Below, piece after piece: positions 38,929-48,986 of a DNA stretch of 64,000 nt. Source of the stretch: Halomonas sp. 7T. GTDB taxonomy: Bacteria; Pseudomonadota; Gammaproteobacteria; Pseudomonadales; Halomonadaceae. The stretch's first letter is position 1; each line of letters starts with the position of its first letter. Where the stretch lies: positions 2,294,001-2,358,000 of the forward strand of contig NZ_CP087112.1 in assembly GCF_025643255.1 (NCBI RefSeq). Reading direction: 5' to 3'. The notes beneath the pieces were generated by a model. It was not told the DNA's origin. It searched no databases and saw nothing but the letters and a program-made list of their open reading frames with translations. The position numbers and the translations under genes are program-made.

Positions 38929-40596
38929 ATGTTGCGAATCCTTCATTCGCTGCCCCGCACGCATAAATTATTACTGTTACCCGTGGCCACGATGGTCACT
39001 GTGCTGGGCACACAAAAGCTAGTAACGACTTACCATGACTTAAACCAGCCTCATACCCCGCTAGAAAGCGTGTTAGTACCGCTTCCCAGTGGTTCTGCGC
39101 CGGGCGTCCCATCGCTTCGCCAAGAACGTACCCCCGTTGCAGAAGCGATTGATCGCGCCTCCCGCGCGCTCGACGCGACCCGAGATCACATCCCGCTGAG
39201 CGACCTGACTGCCACGGAAATTATCGACCTTGATGACATGGAGCTGAATGTCATTGCCAGCGCTGATGCATCGATGACCAGCGAACGTCCTGAGGCAACA
39301 CTAGACGACGGCGCACTACACATGGCCGTTGTGTTAGGCACGCTATCAAGTGGCATGCTCAATATCGACAATACACCCTCTGTCGACATCGCTGATGCTA
39401 CTTCCTACGAAGATTACGGCATTGACCTGTTCGACGATGTCTCGTTTCTTGAGCTTGAATTGGCGGCAGAAGAGCCTTTTGTGCCTGAGTGGAAAACGCA
39501 CATTGTCGAGTCTGGTGAAACCTTCGCGGTACTTGCGCAAAATAAGCTAGGCCTTGGCTATAGCGAGGTGCTTGCGTTACTTGAGGATTTGCCCGACCCG
39601 CGCATGCTAACTCACTGGCGCGCAGGCAATAGCTTCGATTATCAGCTAGATGAAAACCAGCGTTTGCTTTCGCTGCGCATGATGAAAAATGCCCGCGACG
39701 GTGTTTTATTGGAGCGTGACGAAGATCAATATGCTATTACCGCTATAGAGCGCCAGGGTGAGCCGGTGCAGCGCCTCTATGCCGGTAGTGTCAGCGGCAG
39801 CTTTGCCCGTTCCGCGCAGGCAACCGGCTTGACGAGCAGCTCCGTTACCGAACTTACTCGCCTGCTTGAAAAGAAGCTCGATTTTCGACGTGACAGCCGC
39901 CGTGGTGACCGCTTCCAGGTGCTGGTTGAGTCAGACATGATTGATGGGGAAACCCTCGACTCCCGCGTACTGGCCGTAAAGTATGACGGTGAGCGTATGG
40001 ATTTAACCGTGGTGCGTAGCGCTACCGACAACAATTTTTATACCCCAGAAGGCAGCAGCTTAGATCCTGCTTTCGCCCGCTATCCCTTTGAAGGCAACTA
40101 TCGCCTTAGCTCCAACTTTAACCCACGCCGTTTGCACCCGGTGACAGGGCGCGTTAGCCCTCATAATGGAACCGACTTCGCAATGCCAATTGGCACCCCG
40201 ATTGTCGCGCCCGCCAATGGTCGGGTTGAACGAGTCGGTAACCACCACGCCGCAGGCCGCTACATCATAGTTCGCCATGACAACGGTTATCGAACGCGTT
40301 ATTTGCACTTGTCGCGTCCACTGGTTAGCCAAGGTGAGCGTGTGGAAATGGGTAAACGTATTGCGCTGTCTGGCAATACTGGGCGCAGCACCGGCCCCCA
40401 TTTACACTACGAAGTCATCGTCAACAACACGCCGGTTAACGCCATGACTGTCGACCTGCCTGAAAACACTAGCCTAAGCGGCGATACACTGATTGCGTTT
40501 CAACGCCACGCTGAGCCAGTGCTGGCCGCGCTTGAAAGTGGCGAGACAGGCCCAGTTAACGTCGCCAGCTACCAGCGTGAAGAGAGTAGCCAGTAA
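38929..40596 (+). CDS. M23-family peptidoglycan DD-endopeptidase, MepM-like
   Basis: The 555-residue protein is anchored or exported by one amino-terminal hydrophobic helix (RTHKLLLLPVATMVTVLGT). The middle has an acidic linker and a LysM/OapA-like region (about 190-240, THIVESGETFAVLAQNKLG). The carboxyl M23 domain shows zinc motifs SPHNGTDFAMPIGTP (His, Asp) and GPHLHYEVIVN (HxH). MepM-type enzymes cut D-Ala-mDAP cross-links to make room for new peptidoglycan. The ATG at 38929 fits the MepM amino terminus (LPRTHK), although its ribosome site is weak. Confidence 0.9.
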   Translation: MLRILHSLPRTHKLLLLPVATMVTVLGTQKLVTTYHDLNQPHTPLESVLVPLPSGSAPGVPSLRQERTPVAEAIDRASRALDATRDHIPLSDLTATEIIDLDDMELNVIASADASMTSERPEATLDDGALHMAVVLGTLSSGMLNIDNTPSVDIADATSYEDYGIDLFDDVSFLELELAAEEPFVPEWKTHIVESGETFAVLAQNKLGLGYSEVLALLEDLPDPRMLTHWRAGNSFDYQLDENQRLLSLRMMKNARDGVLLERDEDQYAITAIERQGEPVQRLYAGSVSGSFARSAQATGLTSSSVTELTRLLEKKLDFRRDSRRGDRFQVLVESDMIDGETLDSRVLAVKYDGERMDLTVVRSATDNNFYTPEGSSLDPAFARYPFEGNYRLSSNFNPRRLHPVTGRVSPHNGTDFAMPIGTPIVAPANGRVERVGNHHAAGRYIIVRHDNGYRTRYLHLSRPLVSQGERVEMGKRIALSGNTGRSTGPHLHYEVIVNNTPVNAMTVDLPENTSLSGDTLIAFQRHAEPVLAALESGETGPVNVASYQREESSQ

Positions 40597-40627
40597 CGTC
40601 CCGTCTCCAGCACTAGCCTCCGTGTAC

Positions 40628-40667
40628 TAACCCATCACGCCGCCCCGAGGGGCGGCGTGATGGGTTT
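40628..40667. terminator. Strong bidirectional terminator between M23 gene and ldtD
   Basis: CCCATCACGCCGCCCC (40631-40646) pairs perfectly with GGGGCGGCGTGATGGG (40649-40664) around GA, flanked by AA and TTTA. The 16-bp GC-rich stem serves the two convergent genes. Confidence 0.85.
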
Positions 40668-40735
40668 ATAGCTGGCGATATAGCCGGTTTACGGCGCGTT
40701 AGCCGCTGAAACGTGGCTCTAGGTGTCTGGACGAA

Positions 40736-42379
40736 CTATATGGTTTTCGACAGCGCATTGAGTAACGGCGTGTCGCGACGGTAGATATCATCACGAAATT
40801 CCACGTCCCCCTGGGCATTTGGCCAAGCCGTCAGGTAGTGCAACGCGACCGGAATACGCTGCGGCAGGTTAACATTACGGTCACTGGCGCTGCTGTTCAT
40901 CAGGGAAGAGAGCTGGTGACGACTGCCGCTGTCCTGCAGCAACATTTGCGCAAACTCGACCACGCCCTCCACTCGTACACAGCCAGAGCTGAGCGCCCGC
41001 TGCTCACGTTGAAACAGGCCCCTTGCCGGCGTGTCATGCAGGTAAATCATATCGTTATTGGGAAAGCGCACCACAACGCGACCAAGAGGATTAGACCGTC
41101 CCGCTACTTGGCGCAACATGACGTTTCCTGGACGCTGCCAATCAATAGTGGCAGCGTCTAAGCGCTCACCCGTGGGGCTTAATACCTGAATATTCTGCTG
41201 CGCTAAATAGCTAGGATCCTGCCGCAATCGTGGCAAAACATCTTCACGCATAATGGTGGGGGGAATCGTCCAACTAGGGTTAACCGTTAAATGGCTAATA
41301 GAAGAGTGAATGATGGGCGTTTCACGCCGCGGGGTTCCCACGACGACTCGCGCATTCCAATGCTCACCGTTAGGCCGGAGGTAGTGCAGCCGATAGCCAG
41401 CAATGTCTACCCACACCTGTGGCTCGGTCGTGAGGTTCGGGCCAATCCAACGGGCTCGCTCTAAGTTAACCCGTAACTGATCAATCCGTGAGGCGACCGG
41501 CGTGTTCAGCGCTAAGCGCGTTCGCTCGCCCACAACACCATCGTCTTGTAACTGGTGACGACGCTGAAAGCGCTTAACTGCACTTTCAAGTTCAGTATCA
41601 AAGTACAGAGGATCACGAACGGAAGACTGAACCCCAATCATGGGATACGCACTGCCGTCGGCCGCTAATAAGCTGGTATCTCCCCATAACGCTAGCCGCT
41701 GGCGTAGCACATTGATATCCCTGCCCGTGTCACCAAGGCGCAGCGATGCCTCACTCCCAGGCAAATAGGGGGCACTGCCTTGGGTTTCGAGATAGCGATA
41801 ATGACTGAGCGCCTCACGTAGCTGGGCATACGCAGGCGTTTCAGGGCGGGCTAAAACGAAGGCCCGCTCTAGGTCACCGTCCTCAACCGCGTGAACAACA
41901 CGCAGCATAGAGTAACGGTTTTCCGGACGTGGCAGTGACCAGTTGGTGGCCATATCACGCGGGTCGACCTTGCCACGCCCAAGATGCTCCAACACGAGCA
42001 GCAGTGCCTGGGTTGCCTTGAGATCAAACCGCGCTTGAGCGGCTGCTCCTGCTTGCTGACTAAAACGAAAATCTTCGAGCAGGGTATGCGCCGCGTAGTC
42101 GCTGGGGGTTAAACCATCGCTTTCTAGGCCATTAAGCGCATCCACCAATGCTTCAACGGCTGCGTTTGTTTGCCACGCAGGCTCGCCACCCTTTTGCTGA
42201 TAAAACGCGTCTACAGGTAAGCGGTGATTGGTTTCAGCTAGCTGCTGTGCCAATGCCTGCTGTAGAGGGGCATTACCCGACGCAGCATAAGCCGTGGTGA
42301 GCGCGTAAGGCGCCTGGGTCAGCGTCAAGCATAGCGCTGCGCCCATCGCCCATCGTCTTAGTCGCTGCTTCTCGTTCAT
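40736..42379 (-). CDS. ldtD: Murein L,D-transpeptidase, YcbB/LdtD-like
   Basis: This periplasmic enzyme forms 3-3 cross-links between meso-diaminopimelate residues of peptidoglycan. The 547-residue precursor has a signal peptide (WAMGAALCLTLTQAPYA), an LdtD scaffold region (about 40-200), and a PG_binding_1 domain (about 205-300, RLGDTGRDINVLRQRLALWGD). The YkuD catalytic domain (about 315-480) has the nucleophile motif IYLHDTPARGLF followed by LSSGCVRVEG. AAGGAGG precedes the ATG. It faces the M23 endopeptidase, and a second YkuD-type gene diverges from it. Confidence 0.94.
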   Translation of the reverse strand: MNEKQRLRRWAMGAALCLTLTQAPYALTTAYAASGNAPLQQALAQQLAETNHRLPVDAFYQQKGGEPAWQTNAAVEALVDALNGLESDGLTPSDYAAHTLLEDFRFSQQAGAAAQARFDLKATQALLLVLEHLGRGKVDPRDMATNWSLPRPENRYSMLRVVHAVEDGDLERAFVLARPETPAYAQLREALSHYRYLETQGSAPYLPGSEASLRLGDTGRDINVLRQRLALWGDTSLLAADGSAYPMIGVQSSVRDPLYFDTELESAVKRFQRRHQLQDDGVVGERTRLALNTPVASRIDQLRVNLERARWIGPNLTTEPQVWVDIAGYRLHYLRPNGEHWNARVVVGTPRRETPIIHSSISHLTVNPSWTIPPTIMREDVLPRLRQDPSYLAQQNIQVLSPTGERLDAATIDWQRPGNVMLRQVAGRSNPLGRVVVRFPNNDMIYLHDTPARGLFQREQRALSSGCVRVEGVVEFAQMLLQDSGSRHQLSSLMNSSASDRNVNLPQRIPVALHYLTAWPNAQGDVEFRDDIYRRDTPLLNALSKTI

Positions 42380-42498
42380 CGCCCCTCCTTGCGTTACTAT
42401 GCTGAGTCGCTGTACCTATAGATTCCGATCGGTACGCTTAACTTTATAATAGCTGCTTACGTGCATTCATCCCGTTATCTATTCCAGGATTACACCCT

Positions 42499-43224
42499 AT
42501 GTTACGTCATTCACGTCTTGCTACTACGCTGTTTTCCTTACCTGTTTTATTATTTAGCCTGCCACTCTACGCCGCCAGCTTCTTTGCTCAGGTGGCGTCG
42601 GCGCCCCCACAAGGGGTTTCTACCCTACATCATCAGTTACTGCAGCTAGCCCCCTCCGCCACCCCAGAAGCCCTGCGCCTTGCGGCGCAAGCGCTTAGCT
42701 GCGCAGATCCTTCTGCCGAGCGCTTAGCGGTGATTGACTACTCGCTGCCCTCCACCGAAGCACGCATGTGGGTCTTTGATTTGCACCGCCATACGCTGCT
42801 GTTTGAAGAGTTAGTGTCTCATGGGCAAGGCTCAGGAGATGCGGTAGCAGACGTTTTTTCTAACACGCCAGAAAGCCACCAATCCAGCATTGGCCTCTTT
42901 CGCACCATGAACAGCTACTATGGCCGTAATGGCTACTCACTGCGTCTTGAAGGTCTGGAAGAAAACGTCAATCATCTCGCCTTTGAACGGGCGATTGTGA
43001 TCCATGGCGCGGATTACGTTAGCGAGGATTTTATTAAGCAAACAGGCCGACTAGGCCGCAGCCACGGTTGCCCCGCCGTGCGCGAGGAGATTACCTACCC
43101 GCTTATCGACAGCCTAAAAGAGAGCCAGTATGTCTTCGCTTATTATCCTGACAAAGAGTGGCTCGCTACCTCTGCCTACCTTCGCTGCACTTCTGATCAG
43201 TTCCCGCAATTGGCGCAACGTTAA
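42499..43224 (+). CDS. YkuD-type murein L,D-transpeptidase catalytic domain protein
   Basis: The 241-residue precursor has an amino-terminal signal peptide (TTLFSLPVLLFSLPLYA). The rest matches the smaller murein L,D-transpeptidase catalytic domain family (YkuD_2). It begins with a short helical region, then VIDYSLPSTEARMWVFDL and the nucleophile block GRLGRSHGCPAVREE (Cys), with an upstream His in AIVIHGADYV. It may cross-link peptidoglycan or attach proteins to it; which one cannot be told. It diverges from ldtD, with 119 bp between the starts. Confidence 0.88.
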   Translation: MLRHSRLATTLFSLPVLLFSLPLYAASFFAQVASAPPQGVSTLHHQLLQLAPSATPEALRLAAQALSCADPSAERLAVIDYSLPSTEARMWVFDLHRHTLLFEELVSHGQGSGDAVADVFSNTPESHQSSIGLFRTMNSYYGRNGYSLRLEGLEENVNHLAFERAIVIHGADYVSEDFIKQTGRLGRSHGCPAVREEITYPLIDSLKESQYVFAYYPDKEWLATSAYLRCTSDQFPQLAQR

Positions 43225-43398
43225 TAAAAGTAAGATGCTGCAAACAGCTGAGCTACCCGTGCAACGTCTACCACTATACAACCAAACGGCGACTGAATTT
43301 GCTCATTAACGACCGTTAAACCAAGCAAGCATGACAACGCTCTGCAATACTTTGTGACAAAACAGCACAAACGTATTTTTACATTTGCAGGTACGGTC

Positions 43399-44487
43399 AT
43401 GTTTGCTTTTTTGCGCCCCTATCACACAATCCGTCAGTTAGAGCAGGAAGTCTCTGACCTTCAAGAGCAGCTGGATGCTGAAAGGGTATCCCACAGCTGC
43501 CGCGCGCTCAGCCTGATGACACCGACCGAGTCGTTGAGCATGCTTCAAGCTAAAGGGGCCGATATGCTGGCCTCCATCAGCCAGGGCATGGAGACGCACG
43601 CGGGCCAACTAGCGGCAGAGCGGGCCACGCTAGTCGATATGTTTACACGCTTACATCACGCCGAACACACCGCACAAGTGCTAAAAGAGCAGTGCGATCA
43701 CCACGACACGCCTACCTCTAACGCCATTACTCCCAAGCCGGCGCTGCACGATATTCGTCAACTCAGCGTGACGCTCGCACGCAGCGCAGCCCATACAAGA
43801 GCCCTGGCGATGAGCGCAGCCCTTGAGATTGCCCACACAGACGCGCCATCTTCCGGCATGGCCGCGGTCGTTCAAGATATGGAGCGCTTAGCCGAGTACA
43901 CCCAGCGATTATCTCGCCAACTCGACCAGTGTGCTGAGCAGATCGCCGAACAAATCAAGCAGGATGCCCAAGCGGTGGCCCACCAATGCCAGGTCACCCA
44001 AACGTTAACTCAAGCAGCGCAAGAAGCCGAAAAAGTCATAGAGCAGTTAACCGACCAAGCGCGGCATATGTACAAGGTGATTCACCACAGCACTACAACG
44101 GCCTGCCTGCACGCCGCAAAACTAGAGCACGCTGCTTGGAAAAGCCGACTTTATAAACAGCTGCTTTCCGCCCAGCTCGATGAAACATTAGAGGATCACC
44201 AACACTGCACCCTTGGCCAGTGGTACTACCTGGGCGATGGAAAACGCTTCCAACAGACAGCTGCTTACCGCGCCCTGGCCGGCCCCCATCGCCGCTTCCA
44301 TGAAAGTGGCTTGGAAGCACTGCGCTTTGCTCGGCAGGGAGACCATACCGGGCAATTGGCGTCGCTTGCGTTAATGGAAGAGGCGAGCCTCCAACTCGTG
44401 CAGCAGCTTGATCAGCTGATTGAGTATGCCGTCTATGAAGTGCCGCTTGCGACGGGTCATCGCTCCCCCCTGGCGGATGCACCCTAA
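43399..44487 (+). CDS. Soluble receptor-like coiled-coil protein with zinc-binding CZB domain
   Basis: The 362-residue product has no membrane helix. An amino-terminal coiled coil (about 10-45) leads to a region that resembles a decayed chemoreceptor signalling hairpin: ALAMSAALEIAHTDAPSSGM followed by AAVVQDMERLAEYTQRLS. The family usually has a form like ALNAAIEAARAGE-GRGFAVVA-EVR-LAE. The carboxyl CZB domain has all four zinc ligands: His244 (LEHAAWK), Cys270 (HCTLGQWYY), and His297 and His301 (GPHRRFH). It may sense zinc or redox state and interact with chemoreceptor arrays or a diguanylate cyclase. The ATG at 43399 is preferred over the GTG at 43354, but the start is uncertain. Confidence 0.82.
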   Translation: MFAFLRPYHTIRQLEQEVSDLQEQLDAERVSHSCRALSLMTPTESLSMLQAKGADMLASISQGMETHAGQLAAERATLVDMFTRLHHAEHTAQVLKEQCDHHDTPTSNAITPKPALHDIRQLSVTLARSAAHTRALAMSAALEIAHTDAPSSGMAAVVQDMERLAEYTQRLSRQLDQCAEQIAEQIKQDAQAVAHQCQVTQTLTQAAQEAEKVIEQLTDQARHMYKVIHHSTTTACLHAAKLEHAAWKSRLYKQLLSAQLDETLEDHQHCTLGQWYYLGDGKRFQQTAAYRALAGPHRRFHESGLEALRFARQGDHTGQLASLALMEEASLQLVQQLDQLIEYAVYEVPLATGHRSPLADAP

Positions 44488-44579
44488 CGCCTACTTATCT
44501 GCTGAGTGCACATCGTATTGGCATCTGTGCCATGCTGAAGGGGTATTACTCTTCCCCACTGTTCTCAGCAAGAGGCTAT

Positions 44580-45599
44580 ATGGTGCAAATCAAAAAGCTA
44601 GACCTCGCATTACAAGGGGGTGGCTCTCACGGTGCTTATACTTGGGGTGTCATTGACCGTCTTTTAGCAGACGACCGTATTGAAATTGAAGGCATTAGCG
44701 GCACCAGCGCAGGCGCTATGAACGGCGTTGTCATGGCGGATGCTCTCACCCGTGGCGACAAAGAGACAGCGCGCAAAGCGCTCAGCGATTTTTGGCATGC
44801 CGTTAGTCGTGCAGGTATGACAAGCCCCATTCGACGCTCTCCACTGGATGTGCTGACGGGCAACTGGAGCCTGGATCACTCGCCTGGCTACATTGCGATG
44901 GATCTCATGAGTCGCCTTGTGTCGCCTTACCAATTCAACCCACTTAATATCAATCCACTGCGCGATATTGTGGCTGAACACGTCAATTTTGAGCGTGTGC
45001 GAGGCTGCGAACAGCTTAAACTTTTTGTTGCTGCCACCAATGTACGTACGGGTAAACAGCGGGTGTTCCGGCGTGAAGAGATGAGCATTGATGCGGTAAT
45101 GGCTTCCGCTTGCTTACCTTTTGTTTTTCAAGCCGTAGAAATAGAGGGCGATGCGTACTGGGATGGCGGTTACATGGGCAACCCAGCGCTGTTTCCATTA
45201 ATGGAGGAGTGCACGGCGCGGGATATTATGCTGGTACAGATTAATCCTGTCAGCCGCGACGATGTGCCTACCTCCGCTTCAGCCATTATGAATCGTCTCA
45301 ATGAGATCACGTTTAATGCGTCGCTGATAAAAGAGATCCGCATGATTGCGCTGTTGAAACACGTCTTTGAAGAGCAAGGTATCGAAAATAACTATCAGCA
45401 GGCCCTGTTTCACCGCATCAGCGGCGAGCAAGCATTAGAAAACCTTTCCGTCTCCAGCAAGATGAATGCAGAGTGGCCTTTCCTCTGCCACCTGTTTGAA
45501 CAAGGACGCGATGCCGCCGACCGCTGGCTCGCAGAGCATTTTGAGGCACTGGGTAATTACTCATCGTTGGATATCGACGCCGTGTATCTGCATGAATAG
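44580..45599 (+). CDS. Patatin-like phospholipase
   Basis: This predicted cytoplasmic lipid acyl hydrolase of 339 residues has the patatin oxyanion loop LALQGGGSHGAYTWG, the nucleophile motif ISGTSAGAMNG (GxSxG), and the catalytic Asp in YWDGGYMGNPALFP. The carboxyl third is helical. AGAGG lies four bases before the ATG at 44580; the longer frame from 44532 has no ribosome site. Substrate unknown; related bacterial proteins act on phospholipids, or in some cases on storage polyester. It follows the CZB gene by 92 bp. Confidence 0.9.
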   Translation: MVQIKKLDLALQGGGSHGAYTWGVIDRLLADDRIEIEGISGTSAGAMNGVVMADALTRGDKETARKALSDFWHAVSRAGMTSPIRRSPLDVLTGNWSLDHSPGYIAMDLMSRLVSPYQFNPLNINPLRDIVAEHVNFERVRGCEQLKLFVAATNVRTGKQRVFRREEMSIDAVMASACLPFVFQAVEIEGDAYWDGGYMGNPALFPLMEECTARDIMLVQINPVSRDDVPTSASAIMNRLNEITFNASLIKEIRMIALLKHVFEEQGIENNYQQALFHRISGEQALENLSVSSKMNAEWPFLCHLFEQGRDAADRWLAEHFEALGNYSSLDIDAVYLHE

Positions 45600-45814
45600 A
45601 CAGGGCTTCATTCCAAATAGGCGGGCGTGGCTCTAACCTGGGACCTTGCTGAACCAACGAATAGCATGGTCAACGTGGGCGATCCATTTCCGGCTGTCTG
45701 TGCACTACCCAAAAGAGCAGCACGTCCTATTTGCAAGATGAGTGCTCATTGACCATTCTTATAATTCGGTTGCCTAAGTATCCCCGACTGAAATGGACAA
45801 GGAGCACCTCTCTT

Positions 45815-46501
45815 ATGCACCATCAGGTACTTTTGATTACCGGCGCCTCAAGCGGCATTGGTGCCGCCACTGCACGTGCCGCCGCTCGCAAAGGCTACAA
45901 GCTAGTGCTTGCCGCCCGCTCAGCCGACAAACTGGCCTCCCTTGCCCAGGAACTAGGCCCCGAGAACGTACTCACCTGCGATGTGGATGTCACGGACCTA
46001 AGCCAGCAGCAGGCGATGGTGGATCATGCGCTTGAAACGTTCGGCCGTATCGATGCGGTCTTTGCTAACGCAGGGCGCGGCGGCTCACCCGGTGGTTTTA
46101 GCAGCGCTGATCACCATGCTTGGCGAGAGATGATTCTTACCAACATCTATGGTGTTGGCCTGACGCTGCAAGCCTGCCTGCCCGCGTTAAAACGTAGCCA
46201 AGGGCACGTGCTGCTCACCGGGTCTGCTGCTGGTCGGACGACCATCCCCGGCTCTATGTATAGCGCCACTAAATGGGCTGTCACCGGTATTGGTTACAAT
46301 CTACGCGAAGAGTTACGCGGTACCGGCATGCGTGTAACGCTGATTGAACCTGGCATGGTCGATACCCCCTTCTTTGATGAACCGCCCGAATACGCGCTGG
46401 AAGATCGCGATATCGCTAATGCTGTGATCTATGCACTCTCACAGCCGCCCCACGTGGATGTGAACGAAATTCTGGTGCGTCCCACTCCCCCCAAAGAGTA
46501 A
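45815..46501 (+). CDS. Short-chain dehydrogenase/reductase
   Basis: This NAD(P)-dependent oxidoreductase of 228 residues has the classical SDR motifs: TGASSGIGAATAR (cofactor glycine motif), NAGRGG, the catalytic Ser in LLTGSAAGR, and YSATK (Tyr and Lys). AAGGAG lies about 11 nt before the ATG; the frame opening at 45731 is unsupported. Substrate not predictable. It precedes the LLM flavoprotein gene by 109 bp. Confidence 0.92.
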   Translation: MHHQVLLITGASSGIGAATARAAARKGYKLVLAARSADKLASLAQELGPENVLTCDVDVTDLSQQQAMVDHALETFGRIDAVFANAGRGGSPGGFSSADHHAWREMILTNIYGVGLTLQACLPALKRSQGHVLLTGSAAGRTTIPGSMYSATKWAVTGIGYNLREELRGTGMRVTLIEPGMVDTPFFDEPPEYALEDRDIANAVIYALSQPPHVDVNEILVRPTPPKE

Positions 46502-46610
46502 CGTCACCCAATCGACGGCTTGCATTTACCCGCTCTCGCCCGCATAACGATGAGTTACCAAGCGTGCTAACGAGATTAGCCCGACAAATGTTACGTTCTG
46601 CAGGTGACCC

Positions 46611-47603
46611 ATGAGCCAACTCGCTACCACTGCACTGTCAGTGCTGGATTTAGCACCCATTCGCCAAGGCGGCAACGCGGCTGAAACGTTTGATAATAGC
46701 GTTGCCCTGGCACAGCGAGCTGAACAGCTCGGTTACACCCGTTACTGGCTCGCCGAGCATCACAATATTGCGGGCATTGCCAGCGCAGCAACCGCTGTAC
46801 TGATTGGACACGTTGCTGGGCACACCTCAACCATTCGGGTGGGTAGCGGCGGTATCATGCTGCCTAACCACCCGCCGCTGGTGATCGCAGAACAGTTCGG
46901 CACACTGGAAACGCTCTATCCTGGCCGTGTTGATTTAGGTTTAGGCCGTGCGCCTGGCTCTGATGGCGCGACCATGCAGGCCATGCGCAGGAATGCTCAC
47001 GCGGGAGTCGATGACTTCCCACAGCTGCTCAATGAGCTACGCAGCTATTTAGGCGATGCCGACCCTCATCAACGCGTGAAAGCCGTTCCAGGCCAAGGCA
47101 CTCACGTCCCCATTTGGCTACTCGGCTCTAGCGGCTACAGCGCACAGTTGGCCGCTAAACTAGGGCTACCCTTTGCCTTTGCGGCCCAGTTTGCGCCGGG
47201 CTACTTATTTGAAGCGCTCAGGCTCTATCGTGACAACTTCCGCCCTTCTGAGCACCTAAGCAAGCCTCACGCCATGGTGGGCCTTCCTGTGATGGCGGCT
47301 GAGAGCGATGCGATGGCGCATTACCTAGCCACCACCGCGCAGCAGAAGTTTCTTAACCTTATCCGCGGCAAGCCTACGCAGTCGCTGCCACCGGTTGAGC
47401 AGCTAGACTGGTCACCGGTTGAGCAGGCTCAGGTCAGCCAGTTTTTAGGCGCAGCCATTATTGGTGGGCCAGCGACGGTTAAAGCAGAGCTTGAAGAATT
47501 CCAAGCACGCACGGGCGCGGATGAACTCATGATTAATAGCGACTTTTACGACCATAAAGACCGCATACGCAGCTATGAAATCGTTGCGGATGTAGCCCGC
47601 TAA
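46611..47603 (+). CDS. LLM-class flavin-dependent oxidoreductase
   Basis: This luciferase-like monooxygenase-family protein of 330 residues resembles the YhbW group, with [21 protein letters not shown] at the start, the [20 protein letters not shown] block and [16 protein letters not shown] precedes the ATG. It is predicted to bind FMN. The reaction and substrate are unknown. Confidence 0.92.
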   Translation: MSQLATTALSVLDLAPIRQGGNAAETFDNSVALAQRAEQLGYTRYWLAEHHNIAGIASAATAVLIGHVAGHTSTIRVGSGGIMLPNHPPLVIAEQFGTLETLYPGRVDLGLGRAPGSDGATMQAMRRNAHAGVDDFPQLLNELRSYLGDADPHQRVKAVPGQGTHVPIWLLGSSGYSAQLAAKLGLPFAFAAQFAPGYLFEALRLYRDNFRPSEHLSKPHAMVGLPVMAAESDAMAHYLATTAQQKFLNLIRGKPTQSLPPVEQLDWSPVEQAQVSQFLGAAIIGGPATVKAELEEFQARTGADELMINSDFYDHKDRIRSYEIVADVAR

Positions 47604-47633
47604 GCGACCACTCTTAACAGGCCTTCAGCCGCC

Positions 47634-48266
47634 CTACCCTTTGGCGATAAGAAAGGCACCGGCTGCGACCATGAGCGAGCCTGCGGTCCGGTTGGTGCCT
47701 TTCTGCGCGCGCTCTGACTGGAAGAACCGCCGTGCAGAAGAGGCAAACGAGGCCACCAGCATCAGCCCCATCATTAGCCCCACTAACGTTAAGCCCACTA
47801 CGAGGAACATATCACTTCGGTTAAGCACGGTGAGATCAATAAAGGTGGGTAAGAACGCAATATAAAATAAAATTACTTTTGGGTTAGACGCCGAAATTAA
47901 GAAGCCTTGCGTAAAGCTCTTGAGGAAATCGCGGGTAGACACGCTGTTGTCATAGTGGGCCGACGTTAACGCATTGTTCGTCACCTCGGCTGTCCACATC
48001 TGCCAGCCAAGATAAAACAGGTAGGCAGCCCCCACATAACGCAACAGGGTGAACGCCTCACCCCAGTTTTCGGCCAACGCTGCTAAGCCATAAAACGCCA
48101 GTAGCAGATAAATAATGTCGCTTGCCGTCATACCCAGCGCCAGCGGAACACACGGACGAGTGCCCGCAGCCATTCCCTTAGCCAACAGCGCAAAAATGCC
48201 GGGGCCTGGCGTGACCGCAAAAATAAAAATCGCTAAAAAATAGGTGAGCGCACTTTCTATCGTCAT
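47634..48266 (-). CDS. LysE/RhtB-family exporter
   Basis: This inner-membrane amino-acid or metabolite exporter of 210 residues has about six hydrophobic segments and the RhtB-type motif FIFAVTPGPGIFALLAKGMAAG near the amino terminus. ISASNPKVILFYIAFLP lies in the middle. It converges on the LLM gene with 30 bp between them. Substrate unknown. Confidence 0.92.
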   Translation of the reverse strand: MTIESALTYFLAIFIFAVTPGPGIFALLAKGMAAGTRPCVPLALGMTASDIIYLLLAFYGLAALAENWGEAFTLLRYVGAAYLFYLGWQMWTAEVTNNALTSAHYDNSVSTRDFLKSFTQGFLISASNPKVILFYIAFLPTFIDLTVLNRSDMFLVVGLTLVGLMMGLMLVASFASSARRFFQSERAQKGTNRTAGSLMVAAGAFLIAKG

Positions 48267-48351
48267 GATCTGACCCTATGAACACATCAGAGTATGCTAA
48301 CGTACGCCATGCTTTCGTTATCTAGATAACCGTTTTACGGAAACACTGCCC

Positions 48352-48864
48352 ATGCCAGCACACACATTTACACCAATGACGTCTGAAGATTTCATTACGT
48401 TTTGGCCAACGTTTCAGGCCATTGTAGCGGCACAGGAAACCTACGCGATAGACCCTAACATCACGTATAACGATGCCGTTACATTATGGTGCCAAACACC
48501 GCTTCACAGCATCGCGGTTAAAGATGGGCAAGGCCAACTGCTGGGCGCTTATTATTTAAAAGCCAATGCCGCAGGCCCCGGCAACCATGTGTGTAACTGC
48601 GGTTATATGGTAACGCCACAAGCGCGCGGCCAAGGCGTTGCCAGTGCCATGTGCGAACACTCCCAAGCATTGGCAATAGAGGCCGGCTTCAAAGCCATGC
48701 AGTTTAATGCGGTGGTGGCAAGCAATCAGGTGGCCGTCAAACTGTGGCAACGGTTAGGGTTTCATATCGTGGGCACCGTACCCAACGCTTACCGCCACGC
48801 CACGCTGGGGTTAGTCGATACGCATGTGATGTATAAAACGCTGTCAGCCTCAGCTTACGTTTAA
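48352..48864 (+). CDS. GNAT-family N-acetyltransferase
   Basis: This acetyl-CoA-dependent acetyltransferase of 170 residues has the acetyl-CoA-binding motif GYMVTPQARGQGVASAMCEHS (QxxGxG/A type) and the later VVASNQVAVKLWQRLGFHIVGTVP block. It diverges from the LysE-type gene, with 85 bp between starts. The acceptor molecule cannot be predicted. Confidence 0.92.
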   Translation: MPAHTFTPMTSEDFITFWPTFQAIVAAQETYAIDPNITYNDAVTLWCQTPLHSIAVKDGQGQLLGAYYLKANAAGPGNHVCNCGYMVTPQARGQGVASAMCEHSQALAIEAGFKAMQFNAVVASNQVAVKLWQRLGFHIVGTVPNAYRHATLGLVDTHVMYKTLSASAYV

Positions 48865-48986
48865 CTACCTTTCACGCCACTCAATGTGCACGCTTGCACT
48901 GCCATCGCCCCTCCTTCCTCATTCGTACAAATACCAAAACTACGATAGGGTAAAACACATATACCGACTACTCCTTTTAGTGCCCT

